From the NCBI GenBank assembly GCA_023228645.1, contig JALOAT010000016.1:1-64000 (forward strand): a stretch of DNA of 64,000 bases. The letters are read 5' to 3'. Shown piece after piece: positions 25,756 to 36,703 of the stretch (position 1 is the first letter of the stretch; every line of letters starts with the position of its first letter). The DNA is from Gammaproteobacteria bacterium (GTDB lineage Bacteria; Pseudomonadota; Gammaproteobacteria; Thiohalomonadales; Thiohalomonadaceae). The notes below the pieces were generated by a model. That model did not search any database. It saw only the letters and a list, made by a program, of their open reading frames with translations, and was not told the origin of the DNA. A program made the translations under genes and the position numbers.

Positions 25756-27159
25756 TCACACGCCCAGGTAGTCCAGGATACCCTCGGCGGCCTGGCGGCC
25801 CTCCCAAATGGCGGTGACCACCAAGTCGGAGCCGCGCACCATGTCGCCGCCGGCGAACACCTTGGGATGGCCGGTCTGCTTCTTGAATTTCTGCGCCTCC
25901 GCGGCAATCACACGCCCGCGTTCGTCGGTCTTGATGCCGTACTCGACGAACCACGCTTGTGGGCTCGGGCGAAAACCGAAGGCGATGAGCACGCGATCGG
26001 CCGGGACGATCTCCTCGGAACCGGGCACCACCCGCGGCGTGCGGCGACCGCGCGCATCCGGCGGGCCGAGCTCGGTGGTGACCAGCTTCACGCCCTCCAC
26101 CTTGTCCGTGCCCACGATTTCCACGGGCTGACGGTTCCACAGGAACTGCACGCCCTCTTCCCTGGCGTTGGCCACTTCCCGCCTGGAGCCGGGCATATTG
26201 GCCTCGTCGCGTCGGTAGGCGCAGATCACCTGGGCGGCACTCTGGCGGATGGAGGTGCGGTTGCAGTCCATGGCGGTGTCGCCGCCGCCCAGCACCACCA
26301 CGCGTTGGCCCTTCATGGAGAGGTAGTCATCCACGCTCTTCTCGAAGCCAAGGCAGTGGTTGACGTTGGAGATGAGAAAATCCAAGGCGGCATGTACGCC
26401 CGGCAGGTCTTCGCCCGGGAAGCCGCCCTGCATGTAGGTGTAGGTGCCCATGCCCAGGAACACGGCGTCGAAGTCTTCGAGCAGGCGTGCGAACGCCTCC
26501 GCATCGATCCCGGTGTTGAGACGGAATTGCACACCCATGCCCTCGAACACGGCGCGCCGGCGCTGCATCACCTGTTTTTCCAGCTTGAACTCGGGGATGC
26601 CGAAGGTGAGCAGTCCGCCGATCTCGGGGTAGCGATCGAACACCACCGGCATCACGCCTGCGCGCACCAGCACGTCGGCGCAGGCAAGCCCGGCCGGGCC
26701 TGCGCCCACCACGGCGACGCGCTTGCCCGTGGACCGCACCCGCGACAGGTCCGGGCGCCAGCCCTGATCGAAGGCCGTATCGGTGATGTAGCGCTCCACG
26801 GCACCGATGGTGACCGCGCCGAAACCGTCATTGAGGGTGCAGGCCCCTTCACACAGGCGATCCTGCGGGCACACCCGGCCGCACACCTCGGGCAGCGAGT
26901 TGGTACGGTGGGACAGCTCCGCCGCACGCTCAATGGCGCCTTCATGCACCAGCTTGAGCCAGTCGGGGATGTAGTTGTGCACCGGGCACTTCCAGGCGCA
27001 GTAAGGATTGCCACAGCCCAGGCAGCGGTCCGCCTGGGATGCCGCGGCATCGGGATCGAAGCCGCAATAGATCTCGCGAAATTCCTTGATGCGGGCCGCC
27101 GCGGATTTTTTCGCAGGGTCGAGGCGCGGCACCTGGATGAATTGGAAGTCGTTGGCCAT
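25756..27159 (-). CDS. gltD: Glutamate synthase (NADPH) small subunit
   Basis: A 467-residue flavoprotein that takes electrons from NADPH and passes them through Fe-S clusters to GltB. N-terminal cysteines CLGCGNPYCAWKCPVHN hold a [4Fe-4S] cluster, a second cysteine group is CGRVCPQDRLCEGAC. FAD binding is VAVVGAGPAGLACADVL and NADPH binding is VVVLGGGDTAMDCNRT. The ATG at 27159 (MANDFQFIQVPRLD) matches the family N-terminus. It is 110 bases downstream of gltB in the same direction, the standard gltBD operon. Confidence 0.96.
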   Translation of the reverse strand: MANDFQFIQVPRLDPAKKSAAARIKEFREIYCGFDPDAAASQADRCLGCGNPYCAWKCPVHNYIPDWLKLVHEGAIERAAELSHRTNSLPEVCGRVCPQDRLCEGACTLNDGFGAVTIGAVERYITDTAFDQGWRPDLSRVRSTGKRVAVVGAGPAGLACADVLVRAGVMPVVFDRYPEIGGLLTFGIPEFKLEKQVMQRRRAVFEGMGVQFRLNTGIDAEAFARLLEDFDAVFLGMGTYTYMQGGFPGEDLPGVHAALDFLISNVNHCLGFEKSVDDYLSMKGQRVVVLGGGDTAMDCNRTSIRQSAAQVICAYRRDEANMPGSRREVANAREEGVQFLWNRQPVEIVGTDKVEGVKLVTTELGPPDARGRRTPRVVPGSEEIVPADRVLIAFGFRPSPQAWFVEYGIKTDERGRVIAAEAQKFKKQTGHPKVFAGGDMVRGSDLVVTAIWEGRQAAEGILDYLGV

Positions 27160-27269
27160 GTATTTGGAACCCTGAATTAGCTCGCCCTTGTGGGAGCCCA
27201 CCCCGTGGGCGAATGCCTTTCAAACGCCGGCGCGTGGCATGAACCGTACTTCGCTGAGGGACTCGGCGC

Positions 27270-30200
27270 TTACGCCGCCCTGCGCAAGGTATCAAGCAGT
27301 TCGCTCAAGCTCGCCGCCTTCGGCTTCACCAGCCAGAACTTCTCCAGCACATCGGAGAAATGCCCCAGCAGATGCCGGCCCCAGGCCGAACCCGTCTCGC
27401 GCACGTGCTCTTCGATGATGCCCTGAAGATGGGCGCGGTACGGATGCATGGTCTTGGTGCCGATGCGATGGATGTCGATGAGTTCGTGGTTGTAGCGATC
27501 CACGAAGCCGCTATCGAGATCCAGCACATAGGCCAGCCCGCCGGTCATGCCGGCACCAAAGTTCACGCCGGTGGGACCTAGCACGGTGATGCAGCCACCG
27601 GTCATGTATTCACAGCCGTGGTCGCCTACGCCTTCAACGACGGCATGGGCACCGGAGTTGCGCACTGCAAAGCGCTCGCCGGCGAGTCCCGCCGCCAGCA
27701 GCCTGCCGCCGGTGGCGCCGTACAAACAGGTGTTGCCGATGATGGTGGCCTCGTTGGACCGGAAGCGGCTGCCACGGGGCGGCGCGATCACCAGCTTGCC
27801 GCCTGCCATGCCCTTGCCGACGTAGTCGTTGGCATCGCCTTCCAGGATCATGTGCAGGCCGCCCGCATTCCACACGCCAAAGCTCTGGCCGGCAGTGCCG
27901 GTGAGTCTGAGCACAAGAGGCGCATCGGCCATGCCCTGATCGCCGTGACGCCGCGCGATCTCGCCGGACAGGCGTGCGCCGATGGAGCGGTTGACGTTCT
28001 TCACGGTGTAATGGAATTCGCCGCCGCTCTTGTGTTCGATGGCCGGCAGGCAATCGCGCACCATCTGCTCGGCCAGCTCGCCCTTGTCGAAGGGTTCATT
28101 GCGCGGTGCGATGCAATACTGGGCCTTGCCATCCACGCGGGCGATGAGCGGCGCGAGATTGAGTTTGCGCTGCTTGGGCGTCCCGCCTTCCAGGATCTCC
28201 AGCAGATCGGTGCGGCCGATGAGTTCCGTCATGGAGCGCACGCCGAGGCGCGCCATCCATTCGCGGGTCTCTCGGGCAATAAAGCGGAAATAGTTCATCA
28301 CCATTTCGGGCAGGCCGATGAAGTGCTCCTGGCGCAGCACCTTGTCCTGCGTCGCCACACCGGTGGCGCAGTTGTTCAGGTGGCAGATGCGCAGGTACTT
28401 GCAGCCCAGCGCCACCATGGGGCCGGTGCCGAAACCGAAGCTCTCCGCGCCCAGGATGGCCGCCTTGACGACGTCGAGGCCGGTCTTGAGGCCGCCGTCG
28501 GTCTGCACCCGCACCTTGTCGCGCAGGTCGTTGGCACGCAGCACCTGGTGCGCCTCGGACAGGCCCAATTCCCAAGGTGAGCCCGCGTGCTTCACCGAGG
28601 TGATGGGGCTCGCACCGGTGCCGCCGTCGTAGCCCGAAATGGTGATGAGATCTGCATAGGCCTTGGCCACACCTGCGGCGATGGTGCCCACCCCCGGTTC
28701 CGCCACCAGTTTCACCGAAACCAGCGCCTCGGGATTGACCTGCTTCAGGTCGAAGATGAGCTGGGCCAGGTCTTCGATGGAATAGATGTCGTGGTGCGGC
28801 GGCGGCGAGATGAGCGCCACGCCGGGCGTCGCGTAGCGCAGGCGCGCGATGAGCGCGTTCACCTTGTCGCCGGGGAGCTGTCCGCCTTCGCCGGGCTTTG
28901 CGCCTTGGGCGATCTTGATCTGCAACACCTCGGCATTGACCAGGTAGGCGGGCGTGACGCCGAAGCGCCCCGAAGCCACCTGCTTGATCTTCGACATCCT
29001 CTCGGTGCCGTAGCGGGACGGGTCTTCGCCGCCCTCGCCGGAATTGGAGCGCCCGCCCAGGCGGTTCATGGCGACGGCCAGGGCCTCGTGGGCCTCGGGT
29101 GAGAGCGCGCCGAGGGACATGCCGGCGGAATCGAAGCGCGGCAGGATCTTCGCTTCGTCTTCCACTTCGTTGATGTCGACGGGCGTGAGGTCCGCGCGCA
29201 GCGCCAGCAGATCGCGCAGGGTCGCGACGGGGCGCTCGTTGACCGTCTTGGCGTAGTCGAGATAGTCGTTGTAATCCCCGCTGCGCACCGCCTTGTGCAG
29301 GGTCTGGATCACGTCCGGGTTGTAGGCGTGATATTCACCGTCGAACTGATATTTGAGCAGGCCGCCCTGTCGCAGGGGCTTGCGGGTGTTCCAGGCCTCG
29401 CGGGCGAGTTGGCGCTGGTCGTTTTCCAGATCGGCGAAGTCGGCGCCGGCCAAGCGGCTGGGGGTGTCCCTGAAGCAGGCGGACACCACGGTGTCGGCCA
29501 GGCCGATGATCTCGAACAACTGCGCGCCGCGGTAGCTGGTGATGGTGGAGATACCCATCTTCGAGATGATCTTGTACAGGCCCTTGTTGATGCCCTTGCG
29601 ATAGCTGTCGAGCAGCCTGGCGGGGGATTTACCACCGGTCTCGCCATTGCGCGCGAACTCGTGCAGGCACGCGTAGGCGAGATAGGGATACACGGCCGTG
29701 GCACCGTAGCCGATGAGCACCGCGAAATGATGCGGATCACGTGCGGTGGCGGTCTCCACGATGATGTTGGAATCGCAACGCAATCCTTCCTGGACGAGGC
29801 GCAGGTGCACCGCACCGGTGGCGAGCAAGGCATGGATGGGCAACCTGTCCTCGGCGATGTCACGATCGGACAGCACCAGGATCACCTTGCCTGCTTTCAC
29901 CGCCTCCACCGCCTGTGTGCACACAGCGGCGAGCGCCTCATGCAGGCTTCCGTCGACGGGGTAGTTCAGGTCGATGCGCGCGCTTGCATACTCGGGGCTG
30001 CCGATGGCGAGCAGGCGCGCGAATTTGCCGCGCGACAGCACCGGTGAGCCGATGAGCAGGCGTGAGGCATTCTCCGGCGTCTCACGGAATAGGTTTTTCT
30101 CGCGTCCCAGGCAGGTCTCCAGGGACATGACGATCTGTTCGCGCAGGGGATCGATGGGCGGGTTGGTGACCTGGGCGAATTGCTGGCGGAAATAGTCGTA

Positions 30201-31793
30201 GAGCGGACGTACCTGCCGCGACAGCACGGCCATGGGCGCATCATCGCCCATGGAGCCCACCGCCTCCTGGCCCGCCGCGGCGAGGGGTTTGAGGATCTGC
30301 TCGCGTTCTTCGTGACTGATCTGGAACAACCTCTGGTAGACCGCGAGGCGATCGTCTTGCAGGTCGCAGGCCCCGTCCTGCTCTTCCACCTCGTCGTCGA
30401 GCCGATGCACGTGTTCGCTCATCCAGCGCTTGTACGGATGGCGCAGTTTCAGTGCCTGGTCCACGTCCTCGGGCAACAACAACCGGCCGTCCTGTGTGTC
30501 CACGGCGAGCATCTGGCCCGGCTTCAGGCGGCCTTTGCCGATGACGTCCTGAGGCGCGTAATCGAACACGCCGATCTCTGAGGCCAGCGTCATCACGCAA
30601 CCCTTGTAGCTGCCGTCGTCCGGTGCATCCGACATGCGCAGGATGACGTAGCGCGCCGGGCGCAGACCGTTGCGATCCAGGGTGCAGGCGGCATAGCGGC
30701 CGTCGGTGAGCACGATGCCGGCGGGGCCGTCCCACGACTCCATGTGCATGGAGTTGTACTCGTAGAAGGCACGCAGATCCGCGTCCATGGTTTCCACGTT
30801 CTGCCATGCCGGCGGCACCAGCAGGCGCATGGCGCGGAACATGTCCATGCCACCGGCGAGCAGCGCCTCGAGCATATTGTCGAGGCTGCTGGAATCGGAG
30901 CCGCTCATGGACACCAGGGGGCGCACGTCTTCCATGGGCAGCAGCGGCGTGTCGAACTTGTGGCCGCGGGCCATGGACCAGCTGCGATTGCCCCGGATGG
31001 TGTTGATCTCGCCGTTGTGGGCGAGATAGCGGAACGGCTGCGCCAGGCGCCACTCGGGCCAGGTGTTGGTGGAGAAGCGCTGGTGGAACACGCAGATGGC
31101 GGTTTCCAGGCGCACATCGTTCAGGTCCCGATAGAACCGCTGCAGGTAGGCAGGCATCACCAGACCCTTGTACGACAACACCCGCGCAGACAGGCTGGGC
31201 ACGTAGAAGGTCTTGTCGGACGGCTGCAACTGCTTTTCGATCCGGCGGCGCGCGATGTACAGGCGGCGCTCGAAATCGGCCTCGTCCATGCCGCCGGGTG
31301 CATTGACGAAGACCTGCTCGATGTCGGGCAAAGACTTGAGTGCCTCGGCACCGCATGCGGCGGCGTCGACTGGCACGATACGCCAGCCGGCCAGCTGCAA
31401 ACCTTGCTCTTCCATCTCACGCGCGAAGGTCTTGCGTGCGGCAGCGGCAAGCGCCGCCTCGCGGCTGAGGAACACCATACCCACCGCGAACAGCGCGGCG
31501 GTTTCGATGCCGGCCTCCCGCGCCACGGTGCGCAGGAAGCCTTCCGGCTTTTTCATCAACAACCCGCAACCGTCACCGGTCTTGCCGTCGGCGGCGATGG
31601 CGCCGCGATGGGTCATACGACCGAGGGCAACGATGGCCGTCTCCACCAGCCAGTGGCTCGGCCTGCCGTCCATGTGGGCCATGAGTCCGAAGCCGCAGTT
31701 GTCGCGCTCGAATTCGGGACGGTAAAGACCATCGCAGAGGTGTGCTGACTCGTTCACGTTCGTTTCGCCGTGTCGCCTTGGATCAGGCGCCAT
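27270..31793 (-). CDS. gltB: Glutamate synthase (NADPH) large subunit
   Basis: A 1,507-residue enzyme combining an N-terminal class II glutamine amidotransferase, a central domain, an FMN-binding synthase TIM barrel and a C-terminal beta-helix. The mature N-terminal nucleophile is Cys33 (DNCGFGLMAH), implying removal of a 32-residue propeptide. The 3Fe-4S motif CKYLRICHLNNCATG is in the synthase domain. With GltD it makes two glutamates from glutamine and 2-oxoglutarate. The ATG at 31793 is used; an in-frame GTG 12 codons later is an alternative start. Downstream of gdhA and upstream of gltD. Confidence 0.96.
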   Translation of the reverse strand: MAPDPRRHGETNVNESAHLCDGLYRPEFERDNCGFGLMAHMDGRPSHWLVETAIVALGRMTHRGAIAADGKTGDGCGLLMKKPEGFLRTVAREAGIETAALFAVGMVFLSREAALAAAARKTFAREMEEQGLQLAGWRIVPVDAAACGAEALKSLPDIEQVFVNAPGGMDEADFERRLYIARRRIEKQLQPSDKTFYVPSLSARVLSYKGLVMPAYLQRFYRDLNDVRLETAICVFHQRFSTNTWPEWRLAQPFRYLAHNGEINTIRGNRSWSMARGHKFDTPLLPMEDVRPLVSMSGSDSSSLDNMLEALLAGGMDMFRAMRLLVPPAWQNVETMDADLRAFYEYNSMHMESWDGPAGIVLTDGRYAACTLDRNGLRPARYVILRMSDAPDDGSYKGCVMTLASEIGVFDYAPQDVIGKGRLKPGQMLAVDTQDGRLLLPEDVDQALKLRHPYKRWMSEHVHRLDDEVEEQDGACDLQDDRLAVYQRLFQISHEEREQILKPLAAAGQEAVGSMGDDAPMAVLSRQVRPLYDYFRQQFAQVTNPPIDPLREQIVMSLETCLGREKNLFRETPENASRLLIGSPVLSRGKFARLLAIGSPEYASARIDLNYPVDGSLHEALAAVCTQAVEAVKAGKVILVLSDRDIAEDRLPIHALLATGAVHLRLVQEGLRCDSNIIVETATARDPHHFAVLIGYGATAVYPYLAYACLHEFARNGETGGKSPARLLDSYRKGINKGLYKIISKMGISTITSYRGAQLFEIIGLADTVVSACFRDTPSRLAGADFADLENDQRQLAREAWNTRKPLRQGGLLKYQFDGEYHAYNPDVIQTLHKAVRSGDYNDYLDYAKTVNERPVATLRDLLALRADLTPVDINEVEDEAKILPRFDSAGMSLGALSPEAHEALAVAMNRLGGRSNSGEGGEDPSRYGTERMSKIKQVASGRFGVTPAYLVNAEVLQIKIAQGAKPGEGGQLPGDKVNALIARLRYATPGVALISPPPHHDIYSIEDLAQLIFDLKQVNPEALVSVKLVAEPGVGTIAAGVAKAYADLITISGYDGGTGASPITSVKHAGSPWELGLSEAHQVLRANDLRDKVRVQTDGGLKTGLDVVKAAILGAESFGFGTGPMVALGCKYLRICHLNNCATGVATQDKVLRQEHFIGLPEMVMNYFRFIARETREWMARLGVRSMTELIGRTDLLEILEGGTPKQRKLNLAPLIARVDGKAQYCIAPRNEPFDKGELAEQMVRDCLPAIEHKSGGEFHYTVKNVNRSIGARLSGEIARRHGDQGMADAPLVLRLTGTAGQSFGVWNAGGLHMILEGDANDYVGKGMAGGKLVIAPPRGSRFRSNEATIIGNTCLYGATGGRLLAAGLAGERFAVRNSGAHAVVEGVGDHGCEYMTGGCITVLGPTGVNFGAGMTGGLAYVLDLDSGFVDRYNHELIDIHRIGTKTMHPYRAHLQGIIEEHVRETGSAWGRHLLGHFSDVLEKFWLVKPKAASLSELLDTLRRAA

Positions 31794-32176
31794 GCATTTT
31801 GCAGGCCACGCATAAGCAACTCCCGGGTATCAAGGAGTTGCAACTACGATGACGGAACTACGCGGTAGTTGCGGCCTTTTCGCCCCAAGGGCGGCGTGGT
31901 TCGTCGACTGATTGGCTGCACCAAAAGGAGGCGATGGAGGCATTCGCGCACCACGAAGGCGCATGGTGCCGGCGAGCCCAGGGAAGGCATGTGGGCGCAG
32001 ATTCAATGGACTGCCACGAAGAGAGGTTTGGTGGCGGTCACCGCGGCGTGACGAGAGACCCGATCGCGGTTTCAGTGGCGGTGTTCGGGGAAGCGTGCAA
32101 GCGGTGCTTCGAGCCCCAACATGACGGAAGGGTGATGGGGACGGAGTTGATCTCCGCCCCCCTGTGCAACGGGTGC
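31794..32176. promoter_or_regulatory. gltB leader/gdhA-gltB intergenic region with paired hairpins
   Basis: This 383-base gap should hold the gltBD promoter. Two adjacent hairpins share the central GTTGCAAC: one with arms GCAACTCC (31816-31823) and GGAGTTGC (31834-31841), and one with arms GCAACTAC (31840-31847) and GTAGTTGC (31865-31872). The shared bases mean they compete for pairing, which would suit a leader switch or a dyad-binding regulator. No known riboswitch is recognised. The rest shows no gene. Confidence 0.4.
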
Positions 32177-33529
<1,353 letters not shown>

Positions 33530-33750
33530 ACGAAGACTTAACCCCCATGAGAAGTGGGTGAGCGATCAATGAGTGGGCCCCAAATTGAGCAAGACGCCCA
33601 AAAAAGGGGCGGATAGCCTTGCGCATTCGATCACGATGGTCAAGTAGTCGTTGTTGCATTTTTCGGTTTTTGCACTGACATGGCGGGGCAGCGTGGATGA
33701 GCCACGGCGCCGCGCTCGGTTTTGGTGCACGCAGCGACGAAGCGCCTGCG

Positions 33751-36366
33751 TCACGGCGTCCGCTGAAAGCACAACAAGCGTTGTTTCACCACATCGGCGA
33801 TCACGCGCAGCCCGTGGGCACGCACGTCGTAATGCCTGACCACCGCCGCGACCTGCGGGTCCTCTGCGGCGTCGTCCGGCAGCGGTACGTGAGCCTGCGC
33901 CGGCAGCCGGGCCAGCCAGTCCATGCGGTATTCGTTGTCAGGTTCGCCGGGAAACAGCGCCACATAGGCGATGGCCGTTTCCACCAGATCCTGGAAAAAA
34001 TGGGTGCCGAAGGACAGGTCCGGCATCATGCCCCCGTGCAATTCCGCCACCTCCACCAGCACCGCGACCTTGTTGATGTCGGCGAAGCGCACCGGCACGC
34101 CCAGCTCCGGGCTGCTGGTGCCCCAGCGACCGGGACCGATGAGCATCAGCGGACAGGCGAGACGATCGGCAATGCTGCGGTTCAGGCGGCCGACCAGGCG
34201 GGCCACGGCGTATTTCTGCTGCACAGCCAGCGCACTGTAGCCCGGCCCGTCCACGTGGATGATGCGGGCGATGGGCTGGTCGATGTTGCCGCCCATGAAG
34301 TGTCCGCGGGTGGCGAAGAACAGGCGTTCCGGCGCCACCTGCCCGGGCAGCACGACCTCGCGCTCGGTGCCGAGCGTGGCCAGCGGGCGGCACTGCACGA
34401 TGTTGAACGAAGCGCCGCCCTGACTGTCCAGGTGCAGCGTGAACTCCACGTCCACCGGGTGTTGGTAGGCGGACTCCAAGGCCTGAAGCATGGCCTGGGC
34501 GAGGGACACGAAGCGCCCGCTGCTCAGCAATGGCTCGAAGGTGATGCGCCAGACCGGCGTGTCCTGGCCGAGGGCGTGCGCATGCCCGGAGGCCTCACGG
34601 TCCACTTCCGCCAGGCGCGCCAGCGGCAGCAGCGGGGTCTGCGTGCGCAACACGTGCAGCGGCAGGGACTGGAGTTGGTTATCCGTGACGTTCAGCACGT
34701 CCACCTGTTGCTGCGCAAAGCGGTAGAGATCCTCACGGCTGCGGTAGGGCCGCTTGCGCGGTTCATCCAAAGCGACCACGCAGGCGTGATCGCCCTCCAC
34801 GCGATTCACCGCACGTGTACCGAGACCCATCACCAGACGCAGCATGCCCGCGGCCGGGTCCATGTCCGCGTCCCAGACGAAGGTGTTGCGCGAAATGCCC
34901 ACACCGGCGGCATCCGGCAAATAGAAGCGTCCATGGTAACGGCCGTTCACCCGTTGCAGCAGCAGCGCCATGGGCTCCTCCTGCAAGGCGAGCCCGCGCT
35001 CGCGGCGGTAGATCAGCGCGTCTTCACTCATGGTCGAGGCATAGACCTTGCGGATGGCATCTTCGAGCCCGGCCAACCGCTCCTCAGGACTGCCCTGGTT
35101 GACGCAGAAGATGCTGTCGTACTTGCCCGCGAAGGCGTTGCCGAAGCCGTCTTCCAGCAGGCTGCTGGAGCGGACCAGGATGGGATATTGGCCGTAGTGA
35201 TCGAGCACGCGCTCCAGGGCCGGCCGCACCGATGGCGGCATGCGCCCGTGCAGCATCGCCTCGCGCAGCACGGCGCCTTGGGACAGGTAGCCCGCCTCGG
35301 TGCGTTGGCGCATCAGCAGCGGCCACCAGCCGTTGTGCACCACGTAGGCGTAATACACGTCGGAGCCGAGATAGAACGAGTCGTGCGGTTCGAGGTGATC
35401 GCACCACAACGCCGCGGCATGGCGGTGCAGGATAGTGCGTGCCAGCAGCATGCCTGCCGCCTTGCCGCCGATGTAGCCGCTGCCGATCATCCGTGCGCGA
35501 ATGTTCAACAGGTCCTCAAGGTCGAGATAGCGGCGCGCCAGCGCTTGCATGCGCGGCTCGCGTGAAATCAGCACGTTCAGGATCTGGTCGCGTACCGCTT
35601 CACACTCCTCCTCTCCGGCGCGGCCGCTCACCGCCTCGGCGGCGCGCAGGAACAGCCTGTCCCAGTAGTCCAGCAGACGATGCTGGTTGAGTTGCCGGTG
35701 ACGCGCTTCCAGCACGGCCTGCAGGCGGCTGGCCTCACTGCTATCGATGACCGGCAGGAATTGCTCGCCGCGCTGGCGGTGCGGCAGAAACATGGTGGGC
35801 GACTGGCGTTGCCACACCTTGACGGGCTGGACCTGCAACTCGTCGGCGGCATGGTGCACGTCGATGAGCACCTGGGTGGTCGCGCGGATGTGCGCCAGGG
35901 TGCCATGGGAGTGGCTCTGCGGGTGCAGTGCGAAATAGGCCACCGTGTCCAGATCGAACAGGTGCGGGCAGATGACACGGAAGAAATTGCCCACCATGTC
36001 ATCGGTCGCCCAGGCGTCGAGCAGGTCCGACAGGCAGTCGCAGACATAAAAGGCGCCGCGGCCGTGGTCCGATATCTGCTGGTAGACCTCGCGGGTGAAG
36101 GCCTCGAAGCCGCCCCGCGCATCGATGGTAACGATGCGTAGCCCGGCACCGGGCGTGAACAGCGGCGGCTGGCGACTCCAACGCAGGTAGACGATTTCGC
36201 GGCGCTGGCCCTGTGCCGCATCCACGAACGGCCGCACGAAACGCAGATAATCCCCGAGGTCGTCGACACGCCAAACCACATTGTCGCCGATGCGCAAACC
36301 GTCGAGCACGTCATCCAGCCCGAGGATGCCGGTGGAAACGTGACCGTCGTCGGCGTGTGCGCTCAT
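33751..36366 (-). CDS. KaiC-like/PPDK N-terminal domain fusion protein
   Basis: An 871-residue protein. Residues 10-200 resemble a KaiC/RecA-type domain (STGILGLDDVLDGLRIGD) but the Walker A GxGKT loop is missing, so nucleotide binding there is doubtful. From about residue 285 a PEP synthase/PPDK ATP-grasp domain follows: GYIGGKAAGMLLA near 300, PILVRSSSLLEDGFGNAF near 397-414 and LIGPGRWGTSSPELGVP near 770. There is no phosphohistidine (TSHAA) domain and no PEP barrel. The ATG at 36366 is used; a GTG 13 codons upstream (36405) would sit 12 bases after the WGR gene. Function unknown; a phosphotransfer or regulatory role is possible. Confidence 0.7.
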   Translation of the reverse strand: MSAHADDGHVSTGILGLDDVLDGLRIGDNVVWRVDDLGDYLRFVRPFVDAAQGQRREIVYLRWSRQPPLFTPGAGLRIVTIDARGGFEAFTREVYQQISDHGRGAFYVCDCLSDLLDAWATDDMVGNFFRVICPHLFDLDTVAYFALHPQSHSHGTLAHIRATTQVLIDVHHAADELQVQPVKVWQRQSPTMFLPHRQRGEQFLPVIDSSEASRLQAVLEARHRQLNQHRLLDYWDRLFLRAAEAVSGRAGEEECEAVRDQILNVLISREPRMQALARRYLDLEDLLNIRARMIGSGYIGGKAAGMLLARTILHRHAAALWCDHLEPHDSFYLGSDVYYAYVVHNGWWPLLMRQRTEAGYLSQGAVLREAMLHGRMPPSVRPALERVLDHYGQYPILVRSSSLLEDGFGNAFAGKYDSIFCVNQGSPEERLAGLEDAIRKVYASTMSEDALIYRRERGLALQEEPMALLLQRVNGRYHGRFYLPDAAGVGISRNTFVWDADMDPAAGMLRLVMGLGTRAVNRVEGDHACVVALDEPRKRPYRSREDLYRFAQQQVDVLNVTDNQLQSLPLHVLRTQTPLLPLARLAEVDREASGHAHALGQDTPVWRITFEPLLSSGRFVSLAQAMLQALESAYQHPVDVEFTLHLDSQGGASFNIVQCRPLATLGTEREVVLPGQVAPERLFFATRGHFMGGNIDQPIARIIHVDGPGYSALAVQQKYAVARLVGRLNRSIADRLACPLMLIGPGRWGTSSPELGVPVRFADINKVAVLVEVAELHGGMMPDLSFGTHFFQDLVETAIAYVALFPGEPDNEYRMDWLARLPAQAHVPLPDDAAEDPQVAAVVRHYDVRAHGLRVIADVVKQRLLCFQRTP

Positions 36367-36417
36367 GCGGTGTCCGAGTGGATTGCTGTTACCGGGTGTC
36401 CGCACGGGGCCGGCGCA

Positions 36418-36672
36418 CTAACCCGGTAAGTCTGCCCCCTTGGCAAACACGACGCGATAGCCGCGTGTCAGTTGGGCGTCGCGGTGCTGCTGCAAGGCGT
36501 CCTCGGCCGCGTCACGGCTGGCGAAATGCTCGCGCACCACGCGCCCGGAGGCGCCCTGGAAGCCCCATTCCCGCACCAGGGTCCAGCCCTCGAGCAGATC
36601 CGGCTGGAGAAACAAGTGGTAAAAACGCGGCGGCTTATCGTCGGTCACGGGCGTCTGCATGTAGATGCGCAT
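36418..36672 (-). CDS. WGR domain protein
   Basis: An 84-residue protein that is essentially one WGR domain: YHLFLQPDLLEGWTLVREWGFQGASGRV contains the Trp-Gly...Gly-Arg signature, followed by an amphipathic helix (DAAEDALQQHRDAQL). WGR domains occur in PARPs and in bacterial MolR-like and stand-alone proteins, where they may bind nucleic acid. It ends about 50 bases before the KaiC/PPDK fusion gene and begins 31 bases after dgt ends, so all three may be one transcript. A stand-alone cytoplasmic role is unknown. Confidence 0.8.
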   Translation of the reverse strand: MRIYMQTPVTDDKPPRFYHLFLQPDLLEGWTLVREWGFQGASGRVVREHFASRDAAEDALQQHRDAQLTRGYRVVFAKGADLPG

Positions 36673-36703
36673 CGGACGAGCTCTCGCGCCGTTGATCCGT
36701 GGC

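Noticed and set aside
33530..33750. Searched the gap upstream of gdhA for a small gene or RNA
   Set aside because: Only frames with no ribosome site or composition of a gene were seen.
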